This document shows, in pieces, positions 12,006 through 24,433 of a DNA stretch of 64,000 bases. The notes under the pieces were generated by a model. It searched no databases, was not told the DNA's origin, and saw only the letters and a program-made list of their open reading frames with translations. The DNA comes from Apiosordaria backusii (lineage: Eukaryota > Ascomycota > Sordariomycetes > Sordariales > Lasiosphaeriaceae), in contig JAUKTV010000005.1 of the NCBI GenBank assembly GCA_030549205.1, positions 434,001-498,000 of the forward strand, written 5' to 3'. Every line of letters begins with the position of its first letter. The stretch's first letter is position 1. The position numbers and the translations under genes are program-made.

Positions 12006-15000
12006 ATGGACGCGCTGCTCCCAACCAGCGGTCCGGAGCATGGCCAGGAATACGTCAAAACCTTCGCCCAGGTAACCTACGAAAGGGTCCAGCAATGTTA
12101 CCCGGTCGTGCTGCTTCTCACCTTCATCATTGCGACCGCCATTCACAGCATCGCCAAATCAAGGACCGAGGAGGAACTCTTGATTCCAACAGCCACGGGC
12201 CCAGGTGGCAAGCCGCTGCCAGTTACCAAGCGAAAACGTGAGCACCGAGACCAGGGATCCATCTATTCCACTGATGGCTGCAATGGGGGTACCATGATTC
12301 AAGTTTTTCGATCTTTGACGGGTGCCCTGATTTTGTCGTTTGCTGCCAATGCTGTTGCAACTGCTCTGCATGTCTGGCAATCCAGCAAGGTTGGAGGAAA
12401 GCTGTGGTGGTGTGGGGAGGAGAGAGTTGTAAGTCGAGCCAAGAACCAGTCAAAATCATGTGCAACATCAAAAACTTACAAAACCACTCAGGTTTACGTC
12501 GTTGGCGCGGCGTTTTTCTACGTTTATGTTTTCATCACCCTCTTTGACTGGGAAGATAGCCCGACGCCTGTGCACTCGATAATATGGGTGCTTGGTCTTT
12601 TTGGTGAAGCAATCATCCTTCTCTCGTTTATCTGCACCCTCGCCAGCGGAAAATATGTCCTCGACAGCGACCAGAAACTGGGCGCCTCCCAGGAAAACCC
12701 GCTGGGTATCTGGGATCTCACGGATCTGGGCATTGGAGGTGTCCGACTGCTCATTATCGTGTTCCTGGTCAGCATGTACGCCATTGTCGCTTCGAAGAAA
12801 CGCCTGGAAGAACGGCGGCTTTTGGATGAAGAGGCAAACCGGTCAGACTCGGATGAAACAAGCCCACTTCTTCAGCACAGCGGAACCGAAACACCCTTTA
12901 ATCGCCAGCGATCGAGACAGAACTCCAACTATGGAGGCACCAACGCCAACAATAACAACAGCAACAGCGACGCTGAAGGTGGTTATCAGCAATGCGAGGA
13001 AAATGCCGCTTTTTATCGACCCGACAAGCTCCCGCACAAGACTTGGTTCGAATACTGCCGTGGATACTCGATTTTCTTCCCTTATCTTTGGCCCAGCAAC
13101 TCAACCAAGCTCAAGATGATTGTTCTGGTGTGTTTTATTCTCGAGGTCTCTCAGCGCGTCGTCAACATCATGGTTCCCGAACAGATCAAGACCGTGACGG
13201 ATACTCTTGCCAACAACTTCGGAAGTCCCAGAAACGGCACGGATCCGAGCACCGCCACTGGTTTAACAGGAATATTCAGCTTCTCAGGAAATCAGGGTAG
13301 CGGCCAAAACGGCAACACAGGAGCCCCTTGGTTTGATCTTGGGCTCTTTATCGCTCTCAAGCTCCTCCAGGGTCCATCTGGATTGCTAGGATCGGCCCGC
13401 TCTATCCTCTGGATTCCTGTCTCACAGCACACCTACCGCGCTCTCACGACAGCAGCTTTCGAACATGTCCATTCCCTGTCTCTGGATTTTCACCTGGGAA
13501 AACGCACTGGTGAAGTGCTTTCGGCCCTCAACAAGGGCGCCTCCATCAACCAGTTCTTGGAACAAGTCACATTCCAGGTGGTTCCCATGCTGATCGATCT
13601 CTTGCTCGCCATCGGCTGGTTTTACTACCGGTGCGGGTCGATGTACGCACTTTTTGTGTCCATCATCACGTTTTACTACCTCTACTTGACCATTCGCATG
13701 GCTGCCACTAGATCTGACCAACGACGCGACATGGTCAACGCTGACCGCGAGGAAGAGGCTGTCAAAAACGACTCGATCACGTCATATGAGACGGTGAAAT
13801 ACTTTAATGCCGAGCAGCACGAATTTGCGAGGTATCGCAATGCCATCGTCAACTTCCAGACGGCCGAGGCCAAGGTCACTTGGGGCATCAACCACATGAA
13901 CATGTGCCAGTCAATCGTGTTCATGTGCGGTCTCTTGGTCGCTTTGTTGACCTGCGGCTATGAAGTATCTCAGGGGACGCGGACTGTCGGTGACTTTACC
14001 TTTCTGGTCACCTATCTCGCCCAATTGCAAGGGCCGCTCAACTTCTTTGGTTCCTTCTACCGCACAATTCAGCAGGCCATGATCTCGGGCGAGAGGTTGC
14101 TTGAGTTGTTCAAAATTCAGCCTACCGTGGTTGACAGCCCCGATGCAGTGTCCCTGAAGGAGAGCACTGGCCACATCAAGTGGGAGGGTGTTGGCTTTTC
14201 ATACGATAACCGCAGGACCGCCCTGCACGATCTGTCTTTTGAGTGCAAGCCTGGTACCACCACTGCTTTTGTGGGAGAGTCCGGTGGAGGCAAGTCGACT
14301 GTCTTCCGGCTCATGTTTCGATATTACAATCCCAAAGCCGGGAGCATACAGATTGAGGGGATGGATGTCCAGGATCTTACTATCGACTCAGTACGCCGCG
14401 CCATTGGTGTTGTGCCTCAAGACACGATCCTCTTCAACGAGACGCTCATGTACAATCTCCGCTACGCCAACCCCAGTGCGACCGACGAGGAGATCTTCGA
14501 AGCGTGTCGGGCTGCTGCTATTCACGACCGCATCATGAGTTTCCCTGATGGTTACAACACCAAGGTGGGAGAGCGGGGCCTCCGACTCAGTGGTGGCGAG
14601 AAGCAGCGCGTGGCGATTGCACGTACAATTCTCAAGAACCCCAAGATCATCATGCTGGACGAGGCGACGTCTGCCCTTGATGGAGAAACAGAGCAAAAGA
14701 TCCAGTCGAAACTGATTAGTGGCAAGTTCGGACAAGGACGTACCCTGTTGATTATTGCGTAAGTTTATCCGGGGAACTCGGAGTGAGTGGAGATGGAGTT
14801 CGCTAACCAGGTTGCATTGCATAGTCACCGACTGTCGACCATCACTCATGCCGACCAGATCATTGTTCTCCATGCCGGCACCATGGTGGAGAAGGGCACG
14901 CACGAGGAGCTCCTCGCCCTCAACGGCCGTTACGCTGCCATGTGGGAAAAGCACTGCCGCGCCGAGCGTGCTGCCGAACATGCTCGCGACGCAACACGGA

Positions 15001-15332
15001 AGGCTAAGAAGCTCATGAGCTATGCGAACATTTCCAGGCCCAGCGGTGCGGGTGGCTACGATAGCATGTTGTCATCCGCCATCCTGCCCACGGCCATGAA
15101 TAGTCCCACGCTCGCGCCCGAGAATCACGACAGCCGCTCCATCAGCTCGAATGATAGTAATCATTCTGGCAGTGGCTCTGACGGCACCCTTCAAGAGGAC
15201 GGCGACGACGAGCAACCAGAGAAGTTTCAGCCCAATGGGGCGAAGCAAGACGAGGAGCGTAGGCCGCTTCTCTACTCGTTTCCCTCGGGCACGACAGCTG
15301 GCCGCTCGACGGATGCCCCGGATCGCGTTTAA
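12006..15332 (+). CDS. hmt1: Hmt1-type ABC half-transporter (heavy-metal tolerance, vacuolar)
   Basis: I join 12006-12428, 12492-14758 and 14825-15332, giving 1065 residues. An N-terminal membrane domain of several helices (residues about 30-270) precedes a six-helix ABC transmembrane domain (about 360-700) and one nucleotide-binding domain. Visible motifs are Walker A GESGGGKST (about 736), Q-loop VVPQDT, signature LSGGEKQR (about 840), Walker B IIMLDEATSALD (about 859) and the H-loop AHRLST, which is split by the last intron. The extra N-terminal membrane domain plus a single NBD is the layout of S. pombe Hmt1 and animal ABCB6. Those proteins move glutathione- or phytochelatin-bound metals, or porphyrin-like substrates, into vacuoles or acidic organelles. 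The C-terminus is a Ser/Asp-rich hydrophilic tail. The 63-nt first intron is in frame and stop-free, so an unspliced reading would add 21 residues. It lies tail-to-tail with the Nhx1 gene. Confidence 0.9.
12429..12491 (+). other. In-frame, stop-free intron of 63 nt in hmt1
   Basis: The donor is GTAAGT and the acceptor CACTCAG. Removing it fuses GEERV to VYVVGAAFFYVY, which restores a clean membrane-helix boundary. Keeping it inserts 21 polar residues (VSRAKNQSKSC...). I call it an intron from the splice sites and the hydrophilic, Lys/Ser-rich insert. Confidence 0.75.
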
Positions 15333-16955
15333 TTTCAAGTCACTGTCACACCGCAAACTACCCAAATCGTCACTGTCGGATATGTCACCAGCAACCTTTT
15401 GGCATTTTTGCTTTTTTTACAACATTTTGAATCCGATAGAGGAAGTGGCCATAGCACCAGGGCACACAACTGACAACTCTAATGAGGTCGACGCTGAATT
15501 CGCCCTCTTAATCAACTAATCAACACGATATTGCATCGACCAGCCGGTGGTTGATGATGTCGTTTTCTCTCACCAACCAACTCGACAACAACAATCCACA
15601 ATGTCGACAAAAACCGGCGATATATACCCCTCCTGTAACGAATAACGACACACGCTACGAACTGGCAAAGCAAAGCGAGCACAGCAAAGCGAGCACAGCA
15701 AAAGCGAGAAAGCGAGCGACTAATAATTTATCTCTCACAACTTCTTCTCACTGTTTATATACACCTTTTTTTTTTTTTTTTTTTCTGTCTTTGTGTTTCT
15801 TTTTGAGAGCGCATTTCCCAAGCAAGCCATACACACATAAATGAAAACTTGCAGCATGTTTTTCTTTTCAAGTTTTGCAACGAAGAGACGATTTCCTTTT
15901 TTTTTCCTGTTACTTTCCTATTTTTTCTGAAACCACGAAATGATATCCCCAGCATATGGGCGGCGTTTGTGTGTCAGGGTTGGCTTTTGATCGGTGGGGG
16001 GGGGGGGAAGGCAGAAGGGGGTAGGGCTGTGGGGAAGGGGGAAGAAGGTTGTAGAGAAAATGAATTGACAGCCTGTTGAATGAGCAAAACATGGAAGCGT
16101 GCACAGCAAGCAAGCGAGCGAGCAAGCAAGCGAATAAATTGGTCTTTCTTTCTTCCTGTCTGGTGTAGATGAGTGTCGAAGGGGAAGGGGAAGGGCGAAT
16201 GGCGTGCAAATGGCGGGGGAGGGGGCGTTTTGATTTTCATGTCTTGTGTGTCTTGTGTGTTCTTGTTGTCTTTTTTTGTGTGGTTTTTGATCATGTCTTG
16301 TGTGTTTGATGTAAAGGGAAGGCAAAGGGCAACGCTAATGAGGTTCTTGTTGCTGCCTTGGTTGGGTGGGAAGCCAATAAAGAGAGAAAGTAAAAGGGGG
16401 CTTGTTATAGTGTAAAAATGATTCTTCTGAGAAATGAAGAATGAATAAACACAAAATGTCTGTCGATTTGACGGACGGACGATATTTTAAAATATGGCTT
16501 GCTGATGATGGGATGAAGTGATATATATATATATATGGGTGATATTCGAAGAAGTACTTACTTGTGTGTAGTACGTAGTGTTGTTGAGTCCTCGAAAACG
16601 ACTTTGTATGAGCAAAGTGAGAGAGACACCTGTGTTGGTTGATGACGATGAAGGCAATCGACATTAGATTTCTTATTTGTCCCAACAACTTAGTTCACAA
16701 TGGGGGAGAGAGAGCAAGGGTCTTCAGAGCAAGCAAGCCAGTAATTACGCCAGCGCTTTTCCTAGTCCAGGTAGAAATCAACATCTAAGTAAGGTATATT
16801 AACGCCACAAACAAAAACCCCAACGCCGCCGGGTTATGCCCACCTGCTTGGCAACCAACCATTTTGCCAAAGCCAAAGATATCCCCTCCCTCCCTATATG
16901 CACCATGCCAAAACAACAAAATCAAAACCAAGACAACCTGAAAGAGAAACAATAT
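15333..16955. other. Convergent intergenic region of 1.6 kb
   Basis: This holds the 3' ends of hmt1 (+) and nhx1 (-). It contains repeated AGCAAAGCGAGCAC units (about 15667-15712), poly(T) at 15766-15784, poly(G) at 15996-16007, an AGCAAGCGAGC tetranucleotide array (about 16105-16135) and an AT run at 16521-16536. No gene is seen. Confidence 0.5.
15766..15784. repeat. Poly(T), 19 bases
   Basis: An uninterrupted T run in the region after the hmt1 stop codon. Confidence 0.8.
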
Positions 16956-19220
16956 CTAATGCGATCCACCACCACCACCACCACCACCTCCTCTACCATG
17001 ACTCCCATCCAGCAACAACGTCGGCTTGATATAATCCTCATCCAACTGCCTAAACAGCGCACTCGGATCCTCAGTCCTAAACAACTGCCTAATCGCCGCC
17101 GAAGCAGTCAACGGTTGCGAGCTAACACCACTCTCTCCATTACTATGTCCCCCAGACCCCAGCGTCGTCGCCGAAGCCGAAGCAGGAGCGATATCACCCC
17201 CAGGCATGGGACTCGACCTCCTCCTCGGCGCTGGCGGCGGCAAGTCCGAGACGTCAATATCGCTCCCAAACTCTGAGTCAGTGTTACTGCTCCCGCCGTT
17301 CCCGACACCGAGCAGCTCTGACCTCTCAAAGTCGTTGCTGTCTTTGGAGTTGTGTCCTTTTCTCCCTTGGCTGGGCTTGCGCCGGGAGGACGTCCAGCCG
17401 TTGTTTCTCCTGTCGTTTCCTTGATTATTGCTTCCGACATTGTCCAATGCGACGGCTGATCCACGGCTGCGACTTTGGGGGTTGTAGCCTATTCCGCTAT
17501 TGTCGGGGCGCTTGTAGAATCCGCCTCCGATGGCCTCAATGTCGAACTCGTCGTCGGAGTCTGCGTCTTCTGTTACTCCTGTGCGGATGCCCAGTATCTC
17601 GAGCATACGGGCGGTGGTGCCGCCGAAGATGATGACGGTGAGTACGACCACGACGAGGACAGTGGCTTGGAGGGCTTGGGTTTCTTTCGCTGTGAAGAGG
17701 GCTGAAAGAGCGACGCCTACGGCTCCGCGGAGACCAGCCCAGAAGAGCATGGCTTGGTAACTGTAAGGGAGTTCGTCGGCTTCTCCGCCTCGGCGGGCTG
17801 CTCTGTACCGGCGGAACCAGTTGATTGCTCTTGAAAGGGGGAATACGGCAAGCCATCTTGCTGCGCAAACCGAGACGACCGTGACGATGATTAGTAGAGG
17901 TTGGAATACAAGGTTCTTCTCCGTAAAGAGGGCGAGGCCTAGGTAGATGAAAATAAAGTTCTCCGACAGGTGAGCCAGGACTTGGAACAGGTACTTGGTT
18001 GTCAGTTGTGTACGGCGGGACATGTTGAAGTAGGCGTAGTGTTTGAGCGTGATGCCGCAGAACAGGAGCGAGACAATTCCTAGAATATCAAGTTAGGCTC
18101 CATGATCTCATCCAACGAGGGGCGGGACAGCACATACCAGACATCTCGATAGCCTGAGAGAAAAAGTAGCTGGCATAGGCAATGAGCACCACCAAGCAGC
18201 TCTCGATAGCTGGGTACCGTCTGACATAGGTGTACTTCAAGGCGAGCGCAGTCATGACACCCACAATGCAGCCAATGGCCAAGCTGCCAAAGAACTCCTT
18301 CAAAAAGTACCAGATGCCGTGCAGGATGCTGAAAATACCAATGCCCCCTGACCCTGACGAGTGCTTTGCCTGGGAAGCCTCGAAGATAACAATGGCCACC
18401 GCATCGTTCAAAATAGACTCGCCAAATATAATGGTGTACAGCTTAGGGTCAACCTTGTACGAGTTGAAAATGGCCAGAATAGTGACAGGGTCTGTGGCTG
18501 AGAGCGTTGCGCCAACCGCGATGGCATCGGTCCATGTTACATCCAACCCCTCGGGAGAGATAGCAGTGTAGAAGAAGAGCAAGACGCCAATCACAACGGC
18601 CGAAATGAGTGTTCCGGCAAAAGCAAACGTCAAGATTGTTCCTATATTTCGAAAGAAGTTTGCTTGGTGGAGTTCGTAGCCGGACGACAGGATGATCGGC
18701 GGAAGGAGAAGGTTGAAAAAGTACTGGTAGTTGAAGTTGACCAAGTCTCGAACCGAATCAAAGCCAGATACCCGGAGGATGAGACCAATGGTCATGCCTA
18801 GTAAGATATTCGTCAGGATGGGGTTCGTCGGGGAGGATGAAGGAGGAGCAGCCGTACCGCCGAAGATGGATACGACAGTTTCATGAATAGCTGTGATCCT
18901 TCTCTGTTGTAGAGTATAGCTCGTGCAGAACGACACAATGAGTAGCGACAGTAGAATAAAGATGGCCCAGGATGAGTATTTCTCCTGGTGGGGCGGATCG
19001 GGGCCTATATCGAGTTAGCATGCTGTCGAGGTGCCCGAGGGGTTCGTTCGGGAAGGGGGGAATTCGGATAGATGTTGGGCATACCGGCGGGGTCCTCTTC
19101 CTCTCGTTCTGAAGCATCTTGTTAGAGCCTATGTATTGGAAAGTTTGGAGTTGGGGAGAAGAGAGGAATGCGCATACTGGCAAGTCCCATGAGGGAGCTC
19201 GCGACAACTTGTGGCAGCAT
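16956..19220 (-). CDS. nhx1: Endosomal/prevacuolar Na+(K+)/H+ exchanger Nhx1
   Basis: Exons on the minus strand are 19220-19178, 19117-19085 (only 33 nt), 19004-18138 and 18079-16956, giving 688 residues. The N-terminus MLPQVVASSLMGLA is hydrophobic and is followed by an acidic loop, then about 12 membrane segments. Family motifs are FFNLLLPPIILSSGYEL (about 121-137), the ATDPV motif (about 195) and GESILNDAVAIV (about 220) with the ion-binding Asp, as expected for CPA1/NHE exchangers. This family exchanges luminal protons for Na+ or K+ and sets endosome and vacuole pH and protein sorting. The cytosolic tail is Ser/Asn/Gly-rich with a conserved-looking end (AIRQLFRTEDPSALFRQLDEDYIKP). It terminates in a run of ten glycines encoded by a CCA/CAC triplet repeat. 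The gene is head-to-head with the sugar symporter gene, 1.7 kb apart. Confidence 0.92.
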
Positions 19221-20934
19221 GGTTGGTGTCTGTTGGACAGCGGGCTTGGCCCCGGCGCGGGCGCAGGCGCGACTTGGGGGAGCTCAGACGGACCCTTGGA
19301 GGTTGCGGTGCTCAGAGCGAGCAGGTGTCCGGGAAGCGAAGGAGCATGAATTGGTAAAAGGTACGTAAGAGAAGGATGGCGATGGCACGTCTGGACAGGC
19401 TGATTTGGTTGGCATTTGGTAAGCTCAACATTCAAGTTTGAGACGTCGCCAGCTCGAGAAAGTGTCCACAAGGATCGCTGCCGAGACCCGCCGATGACCA
19501 TGAGGCGGCCAATCCGCGCAAGCCACCGCCAACCGCCAACAGGGGAGCTTCCAAATCGGTGGGTCAATAGGCTTGGCACTGGGAGGGGCATGTGCTAGGT
19601 CACCATCTTTGACTGTTCACTACCTCCCTATGACAATATATATCTCATTACCGATTAAGCTGGAAGATGACATACATGTAGATGTCATAATGGTGGGTAG
19701 TATAGTAGAGACTTGAAGACGGCCATGTTTGAAGGAGACCTATTATGCTATGCCAATGAGTCTCTCGGTCATAAATAAACTACCCAGTCTCACCATCTAG
19801 ATCAGTCTGCCATGATGTCCACAGCAGAATCACAAGATAGTCAGAAATCCAACTCTGTGCAACTTCGCATCATCAGCTGGTTCGTCAAAGACATCAACAA
19901 CTGTGGACTCATCAAGCTGTCACCTGGGCTGTTAGCGGCCTGGGTTGGGGTTAGATCGTGACCATGTGAAGCTCCGTATCGCTTCGTATTTGACACTGTG
20001 CACCGATGACAGCCACGCTCATAGAGCATATGGTTCTAGCATGCCGTTAGGATTCAGAGGCACTTCCAGATACTCGGGAACAACCTGGAAGATGGAGTGT
20101 TTCGAGTAGGGCCCTCCAGGGATCCGAGTCAAAATAAACTTTGTGTTGGCATGGCTGTCGTTGCGATGCTGAAGCACAGTGTTGCGATGGACAAAGAATG
20201 GAATGGCTCCAATTGCCTGACATAATTAGTGTCCGCAAAATCCGGAGAAGCCTGTCGCTCGGCGCCTGGCCTTCCATGATGTCCCCTGCAAGCGACGCCT
20301 CCTCTCTCGGTCCTCTCTTCTCATTCGGCCCCTGCATCTTCAAAGATCCAGACCCGTGCCGCCTGGTGTCTCTCTGATGGTTGTCATTCGTGGACCAACC
20401 AAGATCGAAGCTGGAGTTGCTCTGCATTGCAGTTATCTTTTGTCACAGCCCAGCCCGGCCTCGTTCTGATAGCCGGGGTTTTCTCGACTTGCTTCCGCAA
20501 TCGCACGACTCGAACCACGACGGTCTCGTGGCAGACGTTGACTTGGCCGCGTGATATCCCAATCTTCTACAAGTTTATTATCAGAGAGATCCTCGGAACC
20601 GTTACCAGCGTCCCTCCCAGCTTGGTTCCAAGCCACAGCCTTCTGTACCCTATCGCCGCACCTGTGCTCAGGGACAATCCCGGCACGGCCGAAACACAGG
20701 CACCTCGGCCCTCTTTCACAGGCAACCTCCCACCCCTAACCCGTCCTACGTCTGCTCTACCCAACACCCAACTACGATACACCCGATAAGCCATTCATTC
20801 GAGTCCAAGACGCCGAGGACGACCAAAACTCGAATACCGGCATCGACCATTCTTTTCAACGCGCGAGGTCGAGCGACACCGAAGCGCGCGAACCGCCGTT
20901 GTTGCTGTTGCACCTTTCTAAGCTCTTGCTCCGC
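19221..20934. other. Divergent promoter region between nhx1 and the sugar symporter
   Basis: The 1.7 kb contains no supported gene. From about 20380 to the symporter ATG at 20935 the + strand has no ATG, which suggests that much of this is its transcribed leader. No convincing TATA box was identified. Confidence 0.45.
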
Positions 20935-23096
20935 ATGACGTCGTCGTTAGCAGAAATTCCGGATCGGGGCCACCCCGCAGGCAACGGGCAACGCCAACAG
21001 ACATCGACACCTAAGAATCAACCCACGAAGGGAAAAGAACAAGCAAACCCAATAAGGACGGGCGACGCATCCAGCGGAAATGGACGCCAGCCGGTTTTCG
21101 ACACGGACAGTCTGAACGAGCAGTCGCCACTGCTCTCTCCCTCCTCGGGCTCGGGCGAAGATGATGGCTTCATCCGCACCCAACCGCTCGACGGCGGCGA
21201 GGACGAACACCAGGCCACTAAGAGTGTCTGGTATCTCATCCTCCTGACCGTTAGTATCGGTGGCCTGCAGATTGCATGGTCGGTTGAGATGTCCAATGGC
21301 TCCCCATACTTGCTGTCGCTCGGTCTGAGCAAATCACTAATGGCATTAGTCTGGATTGCTGGGCCGTTGTCGGGAACGCTGGTGCAGCCCTATGTTGGTA
21401 TGCTGAGCGACAATTGTCGCCTTAGCTGGGGCAAGCGCAAGCCATTCATGCTTGGAGGAGCCGCTGCCACCATTGTATCGTTGATGTTCCTTGCTTGGAC
21501 CAAGGATATTGTTGGTGGCTTCCTCAGCGTCTTTGGGGCAAACCCGGAGTCAGACTTTGTCAAATATTCCATCATAGTCACTGCAGTTCTTTGGGTGTAT
21601 ATCTTGGATTTCGCCATCAACACTGGTACGTTATCGTGGCATTGGGAATCGATGAGCTTGTATGCTGACCAGCCACTGTAGTGCAAGCTGCAATTCGAGC
21701 GTTTATTGTTGATTGCGCACCTACTCACCAGCAAGGTCAGTACGCCATATTCCCCCATAAAGTCGTGCTTATGCTAATGTGTTGTTAAGAGGTCGCAAAC
21801 GCCATGGCAAGTAGATTTGTTGGCATTGGAAATATCGCAGGCTATCTCGCTGGTTATACCGACCTGCCCAGCGTGCTTTGGTTCTTTGGCGATACCCAAT
21901 TCAAAGATCTCTGCGCCATCGCAAGTATTGCTCTGGGAACGACCGTCGTCGCGACCTGTCTCTTTATCCGCGAAAGGGATCCCCGGCTCGAGGGCCCCCC
22001 AGCCAAAGACAAGCCAGGTGTTCTTGCCTTCTTCCGCAAGATCTTCACCTCTATCCAACGGCTGCCACCACAGACCAAAAAGGTCTGCCAGGTGCAATTC
22101 TGCGCATGGATTGGATTCTTTCCCATGCTCTTTTACACCTCGTCTTACATTGGCGAAATCTACGCCGAGCCATACCTTCAGGCCAATCCCAACATGACCC
22201 CCGAAGAGCTCGACAGGCTATACGAAGACGCCACTCGGGAGGGAACCTTTGCGTTGTTAATCTTTGCAATTACTAGCCTGGCAACAAATGTGTTTCTTCC
22301 CTTCTTCATTGCGCCAACATATACCACTCAGCCTGGCAGTGCTGCTGTGTCCCCTGACGAGGGCGGTCCCAGCTCGCTCAAGGACTACGAAGAGGATCAG
22401 AAGTCCTGGCTGGATTATCTTATCATTCCTGGCTTCACCCTTCGGCGTGCGTGGATGTTTTCCCAGATTCTCTTCACATGTAGTATGCTCTGCACTGTTT
22501 TTGTACGCACGGTGACGGCAGCAACAGTGCTCATTGGCCTGGTGGGAATCACCTGGGCGCTTACCCTGTGGGCACCTTGGGCCATCATCAGCGCTGAGAT
22601 CTCCCGTCGCGACGAAGAGCGTCGCCAACAACGAGCTCAGAGAATGCTCTCCCCCAGCCGCGGGATGGATGGCTACAACTCGGACGAAGCCCGCGACCAG
22701 GAATCCGGAGAAGATGAAGAAGCCGCTGACCAAGCTGGCGTCATCTTGGGGATTCACAACATGGCCATCGCAGCTCCCCAGATCATCGCCACACTGCTCA
22801 GTAGTCTCATCTTCCAAATTTTCCAGAAGCCACGCGGCGAGCCTGGAGACCACAGTATCGCCATTGTGTTGGCGCTCGGCGGAATCACGGTGCTCATCTC
22901 GGCGTTTTTCATTCATCGCATCCGGGATGATCCAGATGTGCCAGTGGATATCATGAGTGCTGTTGAGGAAGGGGACGCGCCTTCCAGGCCAAGCACGGCG
23001 CGCAGTAGGACGCGGAGCCATGAAGCGCTCCCGAGGGCTAGTTTGGAGAGGGCGACGCTGGTGAGGAACAAGAGTTTTGGTGGGATGGAGTATTAG
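20935..23096 (+). CDS. Sucrose/alpha-glucoside-type H+ symporter (GPH-like MFS)
   Basis: I join 20935-21625, 21682-21735 (54 nt) and 21790-23096, giving 683 residues. The start is the first in-frame ATG after an ATG-free leader. A polar N-terminal region of about 95 residues precedes about 12 membrane helices. Recognisable family features are LLTVSIGGLQIAWSVE in TM1, the loop SWGKRKPFMLGG (equivalent to the RWGRRRPF motif of plant sucrose transporters), and AAIRAFIVDCAPTHQQ, which is rebuilt across the short middle exon. A long acidic cytosolic loop (YNSDEARDQESGEDEEAADQ) lies before the last helices. The closest characterised relative by recall is S. pombe Sut1, a proton-coupled alpha-glucoside carrier of the plasma membrane. 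The substrate here is inferred and could also be another disaccharide. Phase-1 introns flank the 54-nt exon. Confidence 0.85.
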
Positions 23097-23950
23097 AAAC
23101 AGTGATACGGTAGAATGTACGAAACATGGGAAGAGATATTATGGGGGGGGGGGGTTGTGTATGAGTGTGCCAAGAAGAGGAGCTGTGAAGCTTGAGATAT
23201 GATGATGACGGTATACAATAATTGGATTATTTTGGGACGGGAGTAAACATGGACCATACTATTTGTTTCTATCGTTTAGCATCATTGCTCTTTTTACTTT
23301 TTTTCCAATCGTTTGTTTTGGTCAATGGGGGTTTATGTGGGATACCTATTACAATCATAGCTGTTTGTTCTATTCGTTTATATTACTGCCAATGTCATAG
23401 ACTTTTGGATAGGTTTCAAGTGTGATCAACACAAGACAAGACGGAGGTTGGGGTTTTCGTTTCCCTTATTGTCATCATAAGGTTATGAGGGTGCCCCTGG
23501 TGCTGGGATTATGATTGATGTACATACAAACCTTGATGTGCTTTTCCATACGAGACGAAATTGTATCAGTCAAAGTCTTCGATCTCACTAGGACACTTGG
23601 TGGCATTGGAATATTCTCTAGTCAACTCAAGACGACATTATAACACCTATCAAAGTCTTCATCACTGGAAAGACGTTCCAAGATTTAAAGTCGTGGGTAA
23701 GGTGAAAAGTACATACAAGGATCCAAGATCCACCCGCAGCGGGGAAACGAACTCCACATTTTACAGCGGTTTCCGCCTGATCGCTGAGAAGGTCCAGGGC
23801 ACCCCATCACTACCAGAAACTCCACTAAGGCTCGATATCCGCAGTGAGAGTGAGAATTTCATCTCAAAAAGTTCACGATTTTCTCAGGGAGAGTCCACCA
23901 TCAACATCCAAAACAAAAATCATACACCGACAATCCCAGCCTCTTTCAAA
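23097..23950. other. Intergenic region between the symporter and sen15
   Basis: It begins with the symporter 3' region, which contains a 12-base G run (23143-23154). The sen15 frame stays open upstream to about 23561 but has no in-frame ATG before 23951. This stretch is therefore read as promoter and leader. Confidence 0.5.
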
Positions 23951-24433
23951 ATGACCCTCAACCACCAGCGCACCGAAGCCCTCACCAAAATAGTCCTCAA
24001 CAACCTCCAGCACCAGCACGACTGGACCCATCTCCACCCCCACAGCCAACTCAACCTGCCCCGGACAGTCATATATGGTCTCCCGCCAAAGCGGCTGTAT
24101 GTCCACCCAGACGAGCAGGTAGAGATCATCAAGGCCGAAAAGGAAATGAGAGCGGGAGACCGAATCCCGCAGGAACCAGAGCTGGAGTGGGTGTTGCCGT
24201 TGCATCTCTCTGAGAAGTGGTCCCCGGCGGAGTTTGCGGCTGTTTTTGATGCGATAGACTCGCGGCCGCCTGGGTCGACCGAGATCAGCCCGGAGGAGGA
24301 GGAAAGGTCCCCGTGGCTGGCGTGGAAAGGGTCGAGGAGGGGGAAGAGGGTGCTTTTGGCTACGGTGCAGGATGACTCGACGGTTACGTATTATTGGATG
24401 CATGATGGGTTGGTGAAGCCGAGGCAGAATTGA
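23951..24433 (+). CDS. sen15: tRNA-splicing endonuclease subunit Sen15
   Basis: This is a single exon of 160 residues. The C-terminal half contains the Sen15 fold core: a strand pair around RVLLATVQDDSTVTYYWMHD followed by the near-invariant end GLVKPRQN. Sen15 is a non-catalytic structural subunit of the Sen2-Sen34-Sen15-Sen54 complex that cuts pre-tRNA introns, and it pairs with Sen34. An insertion in the middle (PPGSTEISPEEEERSPW) is typical of the loop that varies between fungi. I chose 23951 because it is the first ATG in frame. The 130 codons upstream are open but lack an ATG and read as low-coherence sequence. It ends 88 bp tail-to-tail from the alcohol dehydrogenase gene. Confidence 0.85.
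   Translation: MTLNHQRTEALTKIVLNNLQHQHDWTHLHPHSQLNLPRTVIYGLPPKRLYVHPDEQVEIIKAEKEMRAGDRIPQEPELEWVLPLHLSEKWSPAEFAAVFDAIDSRPPGSTEISPEEEERSPWLAWKGSRRGKRVLLATVQDDSTVTYYWMHDGLVKPRQN

Noticed and set aside
20505..20560. B-box-like GGTTCGAGTCG on the minus strand
   Set aside because: No matching A box with a D-loop GG and no cloverleaf could be drawn, so it is not a tRNA.
23561..23950. N-terminal extension of Sen15
   Set aside because: The frame is open but has no ATG before 23951, and Sen15 proteins are normally about this shorter length.
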